Source of the DNA: Rufibacter psychrotolerans
GTDB lineage: Bacteria; Bacteroidota; Bacteroidia; Cytophagales; Hymenobacteraceae
NCBI RefSeq assembly: GCF_016924645.1
Contig: NZ_JAFFJV010000009.1
Coordinates: forward strand, 372,001 to 436,000
Direction of reading: 5' to 3'
DNA: 64,000 nt
The notes below the pieces were generated by a model. It was not told the origin of the DNA, made no database searches, and saw only the letters and a list, made by a program, of their open reading frames with translations. The position numbers were made by a program, and so were the translations under genes. Below are positions 55,702 through 64,000 of this stretch, piece after piece; position 1 is the stretch's first letter; each line of letters begins with the position of its first letter.

Positions 55702-57909
55702 TTAAATAAATCTATATTTATTGGCGTAATGCTCTGGCTTTGCGAATTCTAACAATAAGCCCTTCTCAGGATCATAAGCACAGTCAGGTATAATAAAAGG
55801 CCTGGTTCCCAAAAGTGATTGATCTAACTTTCTATATGCAATTGTGTGGTAACGGACAGGGATCTCAAATTGCATTCGGTCTTCGTATTCTGCTGCTTCG
55901 TAGGCCTCTTGGTCTGCCTGTGTAATACAGGTGACGCTGTCAATATCCAGTTTCTCTAACAGGGCGGTTTTTGCCTTGTGCTGAAGCTTATCAATTCGCC
56001 AGCGGCTCTGACAGAAAATTGCTTCTTTCTCTACTGTAACATCCTCTATGGTTGGGAACACAGCATCTATTCTTTCTTGCAGGCTTCTTTCGTCTAAGAG
56101 CTCTTGATCGGGTAGAGCTGAGTAGCTTCGTTGAAGTATTTCGGATTCATAAGGTTTTGCATCATTCTCAGACGGTGGGGGAGCCAATACATATACAGGC
56201 TTGTATTCTCCAATAGTATGGGGAGTTCTTTTCCTGTTGATGCGGCCAAAGCGCTGTATCAGTGCGTCAATGGGTGCGCATTGTGTTATCATCAGGTCAA
56301 AGCTGATATCCAAACTAACTTCCACTACTTGCGTTGCTACTACAATACAGGAGCCTTCTGCCGTGTTGAATTCAGCAATAGGTATCCCATAATCATCTAT
56401 TCTACTACCAGTCAGCATTTTTTCTAGCTGCTGCCTGTCTTTGCGCTTAAACCTGCTGTGAATGAGGAGTCTGGGCTCTTCTGGAAAGTAATCTGCTAGG
56501 TATTCAAACCATTTTTGCGCTGTATCTACTTGGTTGGCAACCAGAAGAATCTTTTTTCTTTGTACTAGAGCTGTTTCTAAAGTCTCATGGCAACCTTCAA
56601 AGCTTTCTTCTTTGTAAACGATGTGGCGGTTAAACTTTTCTAATTCGTTCTCAGATAAACTTACTTCATAAACATTGCCTTCCCCAAGTAACTCCAGAAT
56701 TTGCTTATACAAACAGGTGGGCATCGTGGCAGTGCCTATATGCAGTCTGCAATTCAGTTTGCTAAGCATTTCCACTATTTTGAGTACAATAGCGCGGGTG
56801 ACCTGCGTGTAGGTATGAATCTCATCCAGGATTATGTCACTGTCTTTCAAATCCATGATAAGTGCTTCATAACCGTTGGTGCCAAACACAATGCCTGCCA
56901 TTTGGTGCGGTGTGAGTACTTTTATGGAGGCCCCTATATGGCCTTGTAAAATCTTTTCTTCCACTTTCCCCTTTTCAATAATCAAGCTGGAAGAAGAATG
57001 CAATAGCCTTATATGTAAATCAGGATTGTCTTCTTTCAAGTCACCACAGAACCTATTGTACATAGCATTGATGGAAGCCTGAAAGGGCAACGTATAGAAT
57101 ACCCTACCCGAGCACCTGCGCATTAAAAAGTCTGTTTTTCCGGCACCAGTTGGTGCGGTAACCAGCGTATGCCTCTTTTCTGATGCGGCTGAAATCAGGG
57201 AAAGAGGGTGTAACTCGCTTACTCTATTGTAGTGATTTAAATTAGGTGCTTTGAAGAGTGGATTAAGTTGAGATGCTGTTCTATGAACCAACGCTGAGGC
57301 AAAGTGGTCTGCAGCCATTAGAAGGCCTTTCCATTCTGAATATCCCGGTGCGACAGATTCACAGTAATCAACTACTTTAAGGTATGCGGCTTCTGCTTCG
57401 CCTCTGGAGATAGGACGTGTTCTAAACCCAAGCAAGGATAAAAGTTGTAGCGCATCTTCACACCAACTTTCCCAGTCCTGTAGATGATTTTCTAGGTTTA
57501 CTCCTGCTTCAAACCGTTCTTCCAAGTCACAGATGCCACCTTGCCTTGCATCTTTTTTAATAGATTTATGATGGGCGATAATCATTTCAATCAAGGCGGC
57601 ATGGTCTTGCTCTGGAAAGAGCGGCAAGAAAAAAAGGGAGGCTATTTCATGCCGGAATGGTGCTTCGTTAGGGTCGCGGGTATAATTTGGTTGTAGCTTT
57701 TTCTGGAAGACACAGCTAGCTTTCCCTATATCATGAAGCAATGCACCCGTTCGTGCTAACTCAATATCCAACCCAGTATGTTGGGCCACCTTTTCTGCTA
57801 CCAATGCCACATGTAATAAATGGTCATACAGAGTGGTGTGGTCAGGTTTTCCTTTAGCCTTTAAATGGTTTAGGGAAGAGACTTGTATCTCCTTTGCAAT
57901 GGCTTCCAT
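55702..57909 (-). CDS. cas3: Cas3 helicase-nuclease with N-terminal HD domain
   Basis: The 735-aa protein joins an HD nuclease ('LYDHLLHVALVAEK' and 'LLHDIGK', His59-Asp60; 'IIAHHKS') to an SF2 helicase with Walker A 'TAPTGAGKTD' (251-260), DEIH (362-365), SAT-equivalent 'GTATMP' and motif VI 'QRFGRINR' (552-559). Cas3 unwinds and degrades target DNA after Cascade binding. All motifs are intact. It is 6 bases from cas5 and is moderately AT-rich, unlike cas6 and cas4. Confidence 0.95.
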   Translation of the reverse strand: MEAIAKEIQVSSLNHLKAKGKPDHTTLYDHLLHVALVAEKVAQHTGLDIELARTGALLHDIGKASCVFQKKLQPNYTRDPNEAPFRHEIASLFFLPLFPEQDHAALIEMIIAHHKSIKKDARQGGICDLEERFEAGVNLENHLQDWESWCEDALQLLSLLGFRTRPISRGEAEAAYLKVVDYCESVAPGYSEWKGLLMAADHFASALVHRTASQLNPLFKAPNLNHYNRVSELHPLSLISAASEKRHTLVTAPTGAGKTDFLMRRCSGRVFYTLPFQASINAMYNRFCGDLKEDNPDLHIRLLHSSSSLIIEKGKVEEKILQGHIGASIKVLTPHQMAGIVFGTNGYEALIMDLKDSDIILDEIHTYTQVTRAIVLKIVEMLSKLNCRLHIGTATMPTCLYKQILELLGEGNVYEVSLSENELEKFNRHIVYKEESFEGCHETLETALVQRKKILLVANQVDTAQKWFEYLADYFPEEPRLLIHSRFKRKDRQQLEKMLTGSRIDDYGIPIAEFNTAEGSCIVVATQVVEVSLDISFDLMITQCAPIDALIQRFGRINRKRTPHTIGEYKPVYVLAPPPSENDAKPYESEILQRSYSALPDQELLDERSLQERIDAVFPTIEDVTVEKEAIFCQSRWRIDKLQHKAKTALLEKLDIDSVTCITQADQEAYEAAEYEDRMQFEIPVRYHTIAYRKLDQSLLGTRPFIIPDCAYDPEKGLLLEFAKPEHYANKYRFI

Positions 57910-57915
57910 ATACTA

Positions 57916-58506
57916 TCAGGAAAAAGTTGTTACTGGATTTCCATAGGTCTTTAACCACCCGTGCATGGGTTCAGCCTTATTCCAGCGGTTATGGCCAACT
58001 AAAAACGCTTGCTCATTTTGCTCAAATATTAATTCAAAGCCGGAAAACTGTTCTAAGTCCTCGTCAAAGTCGTTCTCAGTAACAGATCTTATTTGTTCAT
58101 CTGGTAACAGTATGTCTTCATTTCTACACAAACAAATATGCTGGGTTGAGGCTATGCGCGCATCTTCTTCTGTGCCAAAGGCCAGATATAAGGTAGGGTT
58201 AAGTAACACACCTCTGTAAAGAATGGAGCGGGGACGTTCCATCTTTTTGCTGACTTTATTCCACCCTCGGGTCTGGGTCTGCTCCATCTGCATAGACATA
58301 CCTTCATACCTAAGCCGATGTCTTCTAATCTTGTGTATGCCAGTGGCTCCTAAAAGATAAGGGAAAAGTTTCTTCTCAATGCCTTCTGTAATAGAAGGTG
58401 TTAAAAATTGCTGGCTATAGGTTTCACTGTCCCTGACTGCTGTCCAAGGTTTGATAAAGGCAAAAGGACCGGAGTATTTAACAAGGTGTAGTATAGATTT
58501 TGTCAT
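57916..58506 (-). CDS. Cas5-like Cascade subunit
   Basis: The 196-aa protein has a Cas5-type N-terminus ('YSGPFAFIKPWTAVRDSETY', 'FLTPSITEGIEKKLFPYLLG'), where family members read 'GPFAFFRPP..RDSETY..PTPSAIRGLL'. Cas5 caps the 5' handle of crRNA in Cascade. Its place between cas6 and cas3 and its size fit. The assignment is less sure than for cas3 or cas1 because the family is variable. Confidence 0.72.
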   Translation of the reverse strand: MTKSILHLVKYSGPFAFIKPWTAVRDSETYSQQFLTPSITEGIEKKLFPYLLGATGIHKIRRHRLRYEGMSMQMEQTQTRGWNKVSKKMERPRSILYRGVLLNPTLYLAFGTEEDARIASTQHICLCRNEDILLPDEQIRSVTENDFDEDLEQFSGFELIFEQNEQAFLVGHNRWNKAEPMHGWLKTYGNPVTTFS

Positions 58507-58512
58507 AAAATA

Positions 58513-59175
58513 TTACATTAAAGCCCCGAAACCACTTCCCGTCAATTCCCCAGCACCTACCAGCCACGCGAACTGCACGGCTTCCGGCGGGCCCTGCACT
58601 AGCACGGGGCAGAGGCTGCCTTTATGCTGGATGCCTTTTATCTCCATCAGTTTGTGGCGCGGAGCCAGGAAGTCGCGGTCAAAGGCTACTGAAACCCCTT
58701 CAGAGGAAAGCCCGGCTTTCTCCAGTTTGTGGCGCAGGGTGGCAGTGAGGGCTACATCGGCGGCGGGGGAGTCATGCAAGAGGTATTCACGGGTGCCGTC
58801 GGGCCGAACCTGCCGGGCAATCACGGGCCCGTCTGCCAGGAAGCGGTACTGCTCACCAAAGGCCGGAGTGGGTAATTCCTGTACCTCGTACACCCGCATG
58901 CCATAAAAAAGCTCCGGCTCGTTGATGATGCCCATGAGCAGTTTGCGGGTAGCTTCTTCAGAATGGAAGGAAATCTGCCAGGTGGCCCCGGCCGGGAAAG
59001 AGAGGGCCCCGCGTTGGGCTTTGCCGCCCCGCAGCCACCCGAAGCTGTACAGGCTCAGCCCGTCATGCAGGGCGTTGTCCGGTCCCAACCAGCGGTGCAG
59101 CCGTAGGGTAAGCTCATACAGGTGGTTGAAGGGCACCTGCTGCGTATTGGGTGAAAGTTTTAGTTGTATCCGCAT
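58513..59175 (-). CDS. cas6: CRISPR RNA endonuclease Cas6
   Basis: The 220-aa RAMP protein ends in the Cas6 glycine-rich loop 'VGAGELTGSGFGALM' and has two ferredoxin-like halves. Cas6 cuts the long array transcript within each repeat to leave an 8-base 5' handle. A His in the N-terminal half ('QVPFNHLYELTLRLHRWLGP') is a candidate catalytic residue. The gene is G+C-rich and lies 6 bases before the AT-richer cas5. Confidence 0.88.
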   Translation of the reverse strand: MRIQLKLSPNTQQVPFNHLYELTLRLHRWLGPDNALHDGLSLYSFGWLRGGKAQRGALSFPAGATWQISFHSEEATRKLLMGIINEPELFYGMRVYEVQELPTPAFGEQYRFLADGPVIARQVRPDGTREYLLHDSPAADVALTATLRHKLEKAGLSSEGVSVAFDRDFLAPRHKLMEIKGIQHKGSLCPVLVQGPPEAVQFAWLVGAGELTGSGFGALM

Positions 59176-59286
59176 AAGTTCTGTTTATTGATGCTATTTA
59201 AATGGAGTGCTCGCCAGAATCCGGCGGCGGCTGAATGAGATGCTGATTTTTTAGAAATAATATTGAATTGGTCATCTGATGCTTTT

Positions 59287-59326
59287 CTGTTTCCGGTCTG
59301 TTTTTGCGAAAACAGGCCGGAAACGG
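59287..59326. repeat. Dispersed hairpin repeat, near-perfect copy
   Basis: CTGTTTCCGGTCTGTTTTT and GAAAACAGGCCGGAAACGG form the arms with one or two mismatches. It lies between the WYL regulator stop and cas6. Confidence 0.65.
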
Positions 59327-59335
59327 AGGCTTCCC

Positions 59336-60256
59336 TTACACCTCGTACCGCTTCGCCATTCTCAGTACCCGCTGCTTGATTTTCTCGCGTAGTTCCTTTG
59401 GTTCCAGTACTTCCACGTGTTCCCCGTAGCCCAGAATAAGACTTTCTAATTCTGGGTTGAGGATGATGCGAAGCAAGAGCACCATGCCCGTGCTGCTTTC
59501 CTCTGTTACTTGTTGGCTAGGGTGCAGGGGAACGGTCTTGATATAAGGAGCCATGGTCGCGTCAACCCTCAGGACCACTTCTGTCACCTCATGCTCCGGG
59601 CCAATGAAAACACCCAGCCCATCCTGCTTCAGGGCCAGGAACTCCGCGCGTCGGTCTTGCTGTACCGGGGTATTGGTGAGTTGCGGGGCCTGCATCCGTT
59701 CCAGTCCGAAGGTCTTGAACCGCTGGTCTTCTTCGTGCCAGGCGGCCAGGTACCAGCGGTTGCGGTACTCCAGCAGCAGGACCGGGTCTAGCTGGTAGGC
59801 TTTGGCAGGTACCGCCCCAAAGGCTTGGTAGGTGAACGAGAGCTGCCGCTGGGTACGCAGGGCTTCCCACAGCACAGGCAGATGCTGCAGGTCTTGCTGC
59901 GATTGGTTCTCCTCCAACAGCAGATACTGGCTGGTGCGCAGCGCGTCTGAGGAGTGGGTAAGAAACGCCAGCCGCTCGCCCCGCTCCAGCAATTGCAGAA
60001 ACTGCCCGAAATTAGAAAGGTCTTCCTCTTGGGGCTGCTCCAGGTAATAGCCTCTGCGCCGGGGGCAAGGCTTAATGGTGATGCCGTAGTTGTCCTGGAT
60101 TTCTTTGATGTCGCGCTCAATGGTCCTTCGGGAGACGTTCTCCAAGTCTTCTTCGCGCAGGCGTTCTGCTATCTGGGCTTTGGTGGGGTACAGGAAAGGC
60201 GGCTGTACCAGACGCAGAATGGTCAGGTGCCGCCTGATGATGGCATGATGGTGCAT
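59336..60256 (-). CDS. WYL-domain transcriptional regulator adjacent to the cas operon
   Basis: The 306-aa protein has an N-terminal HTH ('LYPTKAQIAERLREEDLENV', then 'SRRTIERDIKEIQD') and a WYL domain with 'DPVLLLEYRNRWYLAAWHEE' near residue 155. A C-terminal WCX extension follows. WYL regulators near CRISPR or defence loci often repress them in response to nucleic acid or nucleotide ligands. It is in the same direction as cas6, with a hairpin repeat between them, so it may share or control the operon promoter. Confidence 0.85.
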   Translation of the reverse strand: MHHHAIIRRHLTILRLVQPPFLYPTKAQIAERLREEDLENVSRRTIERDIKEIQDNYGITIKPCPRRRGYYLEQPQEEDLSNFGQFLQLLERGERLAFLTHSSDALRTSQYLLLEENQSQQDLQHLPVLWEALRTQRQLSFTYQAFGAVPAKAYQLDPVLLLEYRNRWYLAAWHEEDQRFKTFGLERMQAPQLTNTPVQQDRRAEFLALKQDGLGVFIGPEHEVTEVVLRVDATMAPYIKTVPLHPSQQVTEESSTGMVLLLRIILNPELESLILGYGEHVEVLEPKELREKIKQRVLRMAKRYEV

Positions 60257-60385
60257 GATCTAATCTGGGATAAAATATTGTTTTCTGAATATATGATTCC
60301 AAAATGAAAGATGAAACTCCTGCAAGCGCTTTAGGAAAGCAAAAATGGGAGGAGAGAACCGGCGGCAGAGGGAGGGAGTGAATAA

Positions 60386-60415
60386 AAAAGCCGCTCCATT
60401 TTCATGAAGCAGCTT
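60386..60415 (-). terminator. Intrinsic terminator of the tRNA remnant
   Basis: AAAGCTGCTTCATG...GGAGCGGCTTT forms a stem on the minus strand followed by TTTTTTATT, in the same arrangement as the terminator after tRNA-Glu. Confidence 0.65.
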
Positions 60416-60425
60416 TGCTGTAGAC

Positions 60426-60450
60426 TAGAGGATAGAAGTATCGAACCTCT
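60426..60450 (-). pseudogene. 3' remnant of a tRNA gene
   Basis: On the minus strand a complete T arm (AGAGG-TTCGATA-CTTCT, one G-U pair) is followed at once by a 7-base acceptor 3' strand and a discriminator A, exactly as at a tRNA 3' end. It is followed by CTACAGCAAAGC, as after tRNA-Glu. No matching 5' acceptor, D arm or anticodon arm is found upstream, so it is a remnant or an att-like fragment. Confidence 0.5.
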
Positions 60451-60736
60451 TGGTACAAGATTTAAACCGTATGGTTATTTTCTTAACATTGCAGGCAAGA
60501 ATAAGAGTAGGTTAGATGTATAGCTACCCTTTGGTAACGTTTTAGAATAGCAGAAGCCTAGTGGAACCTGGGCTTTCTATGTGATTCAGTGTTTCTCATC
60601 TTTTTTAGAGCCACTGCTTAACCCATTATGACAGGGAAATACCTTCTGCAGAAGTATTTTATTTTCGTTCCAGCGTATACACAAGGTCACTATGGACGTC
60701 AGGGTAGAATTAGTTGCAGATAAAGTAAATTAAACA

Positions 60737-60892
60737 ATGAGTACCAGATCAGGAGACCAACAGAAGAAGCAGCGCCAGAAAGAATTTAGGGAAAGAAAAG
60801 AGCATCAGGAGTTGCTTAAAGCCGCGGCGAAGAAAGCTAAAAGTGATTCTTCAAGAAGTGATGATGGAATTGACAGGGTGCCCAAAGAGTAA
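60737..60892 (+). CDS. Small highly charged protein (51 aa)
   Basis: The ATG at 60737 follows a run of A (TTAAACAATG). The 51-aa product (MSTRSGDQQKKQRQKEFRER at the start, GIDRVPKE at the end) is rich in Lys, Arg, Gln and Glu and probably helical or disordered, perhaps RNA-binding. No family is recognised, and coding status is likely but not certain. Confidence 0.5.
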   Translation: MSTRSGDQQKKQRQKEFRERKEHQELLKAAAKKAKSDSSRSDDGIDRVPKE

Positions 60893-61028
60893 TATTGATT
60901 TAGATAGGTAAGTCCAGCTGGAGGTGTTGGCATTGCCTGTAATCTGTTTCCTGGTGCCTGTTTTGGTAGGAATTTTTGATGCGCAGCAATAGGGAGAGCT
61001 GCAGCGTCTGAGCTTTGAACCGAATTAT

Positions 61029-61062
61029 AAAAAAAAGCCCCTCAGTATTGCTGAGAGGCTTT
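61029..61062 (-). terminator. Intrinsic terminator of tRNA-Glu
   Basis: AAGCCTCTCAG and CTGAGGGGCTT form a stem followed on the minus strand by a nine-T run, 4 bases after the tRNA. Confidence 0.85.
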
Positions 61063-61066
61063 GCTG

Positions 61067-61138
61067 TAGTCCGTAGGGGAATCGAACCCCTGTTACCAGA
61101 ATGAAAATCTGGTGTCCTAACCCCTAGACGAACGGACC
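61067..61138 (-). tRNA. tRNA-Glu (anticodon UUC)
   Basis: Minus-strand cloverleaf of 72 bases: acceptor GGTCCGT/ACGGACT with discriminator A, D arm around CGTCTAGGGGTTAGGACA, anticodon arm CCAGA-TTTTCAT-TCTGG with TTC, T arm AGGGG-TTCGATT-CCCCT. CCA is not encoded. Confidence 0.97.
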
Positions 61139-61254
61139 ATCTGTTGGTTTTGATGCTGCAAATATAGAGGGCAGAATTTAATCTGCCAAGCACCCTTCTT
61201 AAAAAAGCTGCGTTTAAACGCTAAATAGCTCACCGTGAGCCCTAAAATTTTTAA

Positions 61255-62316
<1,062 letters not shown>

Positions 62317-62340
62317 GCTTCTGCCTGACCTTATTTCAAG

Positions 62341-62374
62341 AGTGGTGCTGCCGTGGGGCGGCACCACTTTTTTG
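62341..62374 (+). terminator. Intrinsic terminator of gapA
   Basis: AGTGGTGCTGCCG and CGGCACCACT form a stem followed by TTTTTTG, 24 bases after the stop. Confidence 0.9.
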
Positions 62375-62415
62375 TTTATTTTTACCAAAACAGCCCCAAA
62401 ACAGAAAGGAGTACC

Positions 62416-63405
62416 ATGCGGTTGCGTTCTCTTTTAAGGCAAGATTTATACAAGGAAAGCCCGTCTGCCGCTGTGCTTATCCCTCAACCCCAGCCCTCTA
62501 TGACACAGCCCGTAGCCCCAGAGAAAGCCTGCTTCATCCTCAACCCTAAGTCGGGGGTGCGGAGCGCTGTGTCGGTGCCAGACCTGATTGCCGAGCACCT
62601 GGACACTGCCCGCTGGGAGGCCGAACTCATCCCCACGCAGTACGCCGGCCACGCCACCGAGCTGGCCCGGCAAGCCGCCGCAGCGGGAGCCCGGCTGGTG
62701 GTGGCCGTAGGCGGAGACGGTACCGTGAACGAGGTAGCCCGGGGCCTCAAAGGAACCAACACCGCGTTGGGGATCTTGCCCAAAGGCTCAGGCAACGGCT
62801 TGGCCCGGCATCTGGGCATTCCCATGGCCTTGCCGCAGGCGCTGGCCCTGCTCAACCAGCCTACGTTCCACCGCATAGATTCCTGCTCCATCAACGGGCA
62901 CCCGTTTTTCTGCACCGCCGGCATCGGGTTCGACGGCCTGGTGAGCTCGGTTTTCGCGCTGAGCACCAAGCGGGGCCTCAGCAGCTACGTGCAGCTGGTG
63001 GTGCGCGAATTCAGGAACTTCAAGGCAGAGGCCGCCACCGTCAGCATCAACGGGCGTGACCTCAGTTCAGACTTTTTTGTGGTGGCGTTTGCCAATGCGT
63101 CGCAGTACGGGAACAACGCCTACATTGCGCCCATGGCCAACATCCAGGACGGGCTCATGGATGTCTGCCTGATCCGGCACGTGGGGGTGGCCGAGGCCAT
63201 CCAGCTAGGGTATGGGCTCATGACCAAGCAGATTGCCCATTCTCACCTGGCGGAGTTCCATACCTGTGCCACCGTGCGCGTACACTGTGAAGTACCCCAG
63301 TACTACCATGCCGATGGCGAACCCATGGGCCAGGCCACCGAGTTTGAGGTGCAGATAGAGCCGCAGTCGTTAGAAGTAATCGCCTCCCTGGAGGCCAAAG
63401 CATAG
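62416..63405 (+). CDS. Diacylglycerol kinase-family lipid kinase (YegS/BmrU type)
   Basis: The 329-aa protein (start ATG 62416, [15 protein letters not shown]) has the DAGK catalytic core '[20 protein letters not shown]' and '[20 protein letters not shown]', with a conserved Asp in '[12 protein letters not shown]'. The family phosphorylates diacylglycerol, sphingoid bases or related lipids. ATG 62500 ([20 protein letters not shown]) is an alternative start just before the conserved domain. It is followed after 4 bases by the SUI1 gene, probably an operon. Confidence 0.85.
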   Translation: MRLRSLLRQDLYKESPSAAVLIPQPQPSMTQPVAPEKACFILNPKSGVRSAVSVPDLIAEHLDTARWEAELIPTQYAGHATELARQAAAAGARLVVAVGGDGTVNEVARGLKGTNTALGILPKGSGNGLARHLGIPMALPQALALLNQPTFHRIDSCSINGHPFFCTAGIGFDGLVSSVFALSTKRGLSSYVQLVVREFRNFKAEAATVSINGRDLSSDFFVVAFANASQYGNNAYIAPMANIQDGLMDVCLIRHVGVAEAIQLGYGLMTKQIAHSHLAEFHTCATVRVHCEVPQYYHADGEPMGQATEFEVQIEPQSLEVIASLEAKA

Positions 63406-63409
63406 AACC

Positions 63410-63754
63410 ATGAGCAAGAACAAAAAAGGCCGCGAAGGCGTGGTCTATTCCACCAACCCAGATTTTGAGTACGACTACCAGCAGGAGGAAGCAGCGCAGA
63501 CCCTGCCGCCCCAGCAGCAGAACCTGCGCGTGCAACTGGACAAGAAAAGCCGGGGGGGCAAGCAGGTAACGTTGGTGACCGGTTTTGTGGGGCAAGACGC
63601 CGACCTGCAAACCCTGGGCAAAACCCTGAAGACCAAATGCGGCGTGGGCGGCAGCGCCAAAGATGGCGAGATCACCGTGCAGGGCGATTTCCGGGACAAA
63701 GTGCTGCAACTACTCCTGGACCTGGGCTACAAAGCCAAAAAGTCGGGCGGTTGA
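63410..63754 (+). CDS. SUI1/eIF1-family translation factor (YciH-like)
   Basis: The 114-aa protein has a basic N-terminal arm and a SUI1 domain ('[20 protein letters not shown]', '[20 protein letters not shown]', '[20 protein letters not shown]'). Bacterial YciH is related to eIF1 and may affect translation start fidelity, although its role is not settled. It lies 4 bases after the lipid kinase gene and ends with a strong terminator. Confidence 0.9.
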   Translation: MSKNKKGREGVVYSTNPDFEYDYQQEEAAQTLPPQQQNLRVQLDKKSRGGKQVTLVTGFVGQDADLQTLGKTLKTKCGVGGSAKDGEITVQGDFRDKVLQLLLDLGYKAKKSGG

Positions 63755-63796
63755 ACAGTTGCTGCGGCGCAGCTTTCCGGCAGACGGTTGCCCAGA

Positions 63797-63836
63797 CAGG
63801 AAAGGCACAGGCATTGGTCTGTGCCTTTCCTGTTTT
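63797..63836 (+). terminator. Intrinsic terminator
   Basis: CAGGAAAGGCACAG and CTGTGCCTTTCCTG form a 14-bp stem with an 8-base loop, followed by TTTTC, 42 bases after the SUI1 gene. Confidence 0.85.
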
Positions 63837-63869
63837 CAGCCCTTTTTCAGAGAATTGGCCTGGAAACGC
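63833..63869. repeat. Dispersed hairpin repeat copy
   Basis: TTCAGCCCTTTTTCAG and GAATTGGCCTGGAAACG form a weak copy after the last terminator. No further gene is seen to 64000. Confidence 0.45.
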
Positions 63870-64000
63870 TGTGTTGGCAGTGCGAGGTGATTGGGCCGTA
63901 TCTACCTTCTGGGTTGAAGAAAGCGCTGGTTTGCTGATGAGGTGAATTTGCGTGGATGGGTGTACAGTCCAGGAATGCGTGCAGACACGAGCGGGACGCT

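Larger units (their letters stand above)
60257..60736. other. Intergenic region with tRNA remnant and terminator
   Basis: No gene is seen. It holds a minus-strand terminator (60386-60415) and a tRNA 3'-end remnant (60426-60450), described separately. The rest has no recognisable feature. Confidence 0.5.

Overview
The window comes from a Bacteroidota genome, most likely order Cytophagales and probably Hymenobacteraceae (Rufibacter/Nibribacter/Pontibacter-like). The evidence is Bacteroidota-type promoters (TAnnTTTG), type IX secretion (T9SS) C-terminal sorting domains, a long-form amidophosphoribosyltransferase, a P. gingivalis-like type I CRISPR system, and a TPP-riboswitch thiamine operon. 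No single gene fixes the genus. A hairpin repeat of about 35-50 bp (arms like GTTTCCGGCCTG, core TTTTCnGAAAA) recurs in more than 20 intergenic gaps.

Layout. 1-4150: end of a lytic transglycosylase, an S9 peptidase, and an ECF sigma/cupin anti-sigma pair. 4150-13650: a strongly AT-rich island with a soluble histidine kinase and response regulator, an SGNH hydrolase, a 110-aa protein overlapping a radical SAM enzyme, and four proteins of unknown function (small, exported or membrane). Two of these share one small beta-rich domain. A broken internal piece of dnaK sits at the island's right edge (13652-14326). 14400-24400: an FAD-linked sugar-alcohol/lactone oxidase, the riboswitch-controlled operon thiM-thiE-thiD-tenA, a Nudix hydrolase, a DbpA-like helicase and a TelA operon. 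24400-45150: two large T9SS cargo genes (the second broken by a 10-bp deletion in a tandem PA14 repeat), amidophosphoribosyltransferase, an EamA transporter, aspartate ammonia-lyase, a divergent pair of spore-photoproduct-lyase-like radical SAM genes, an aldo/keto reductase and a glycosyltransferase. A gene-poor stretch at 34518-35656 may hold a structured RNA.

46396-60256: a CRISPR-Cas locus. The array has 66 intact repeats plus one degenerate repeat. The operon, read leftward, is WYL regulator, cas6, cas5-like, cas3 (HD-helicase), large subunit, cas7, cas4, cas1, cas2, an order resembling the type I-B 'Pging' variant. cas1 has an in-frame TAG that removes its last 77 residues, so spacer acquisition may be lost while interference could persist. 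cas5-cas3-cas8-cas7 is clearly more AT-rich than cas6 and cas4-cas1-cas2, suggesting a mosaic origin. 60257-64000: a tRNA 3'-end remnant, tRNA-Glu, gapA, a lipid kinase and a SUI1-family factor.

The strongest leads are the uncharacterised AT-rich radical SAM island, the run-structured polymorphism at the first base of the CRISPR repeat, the cas1 nonsense mutation, and the candidate RNA near 34.8-35.2 kb.
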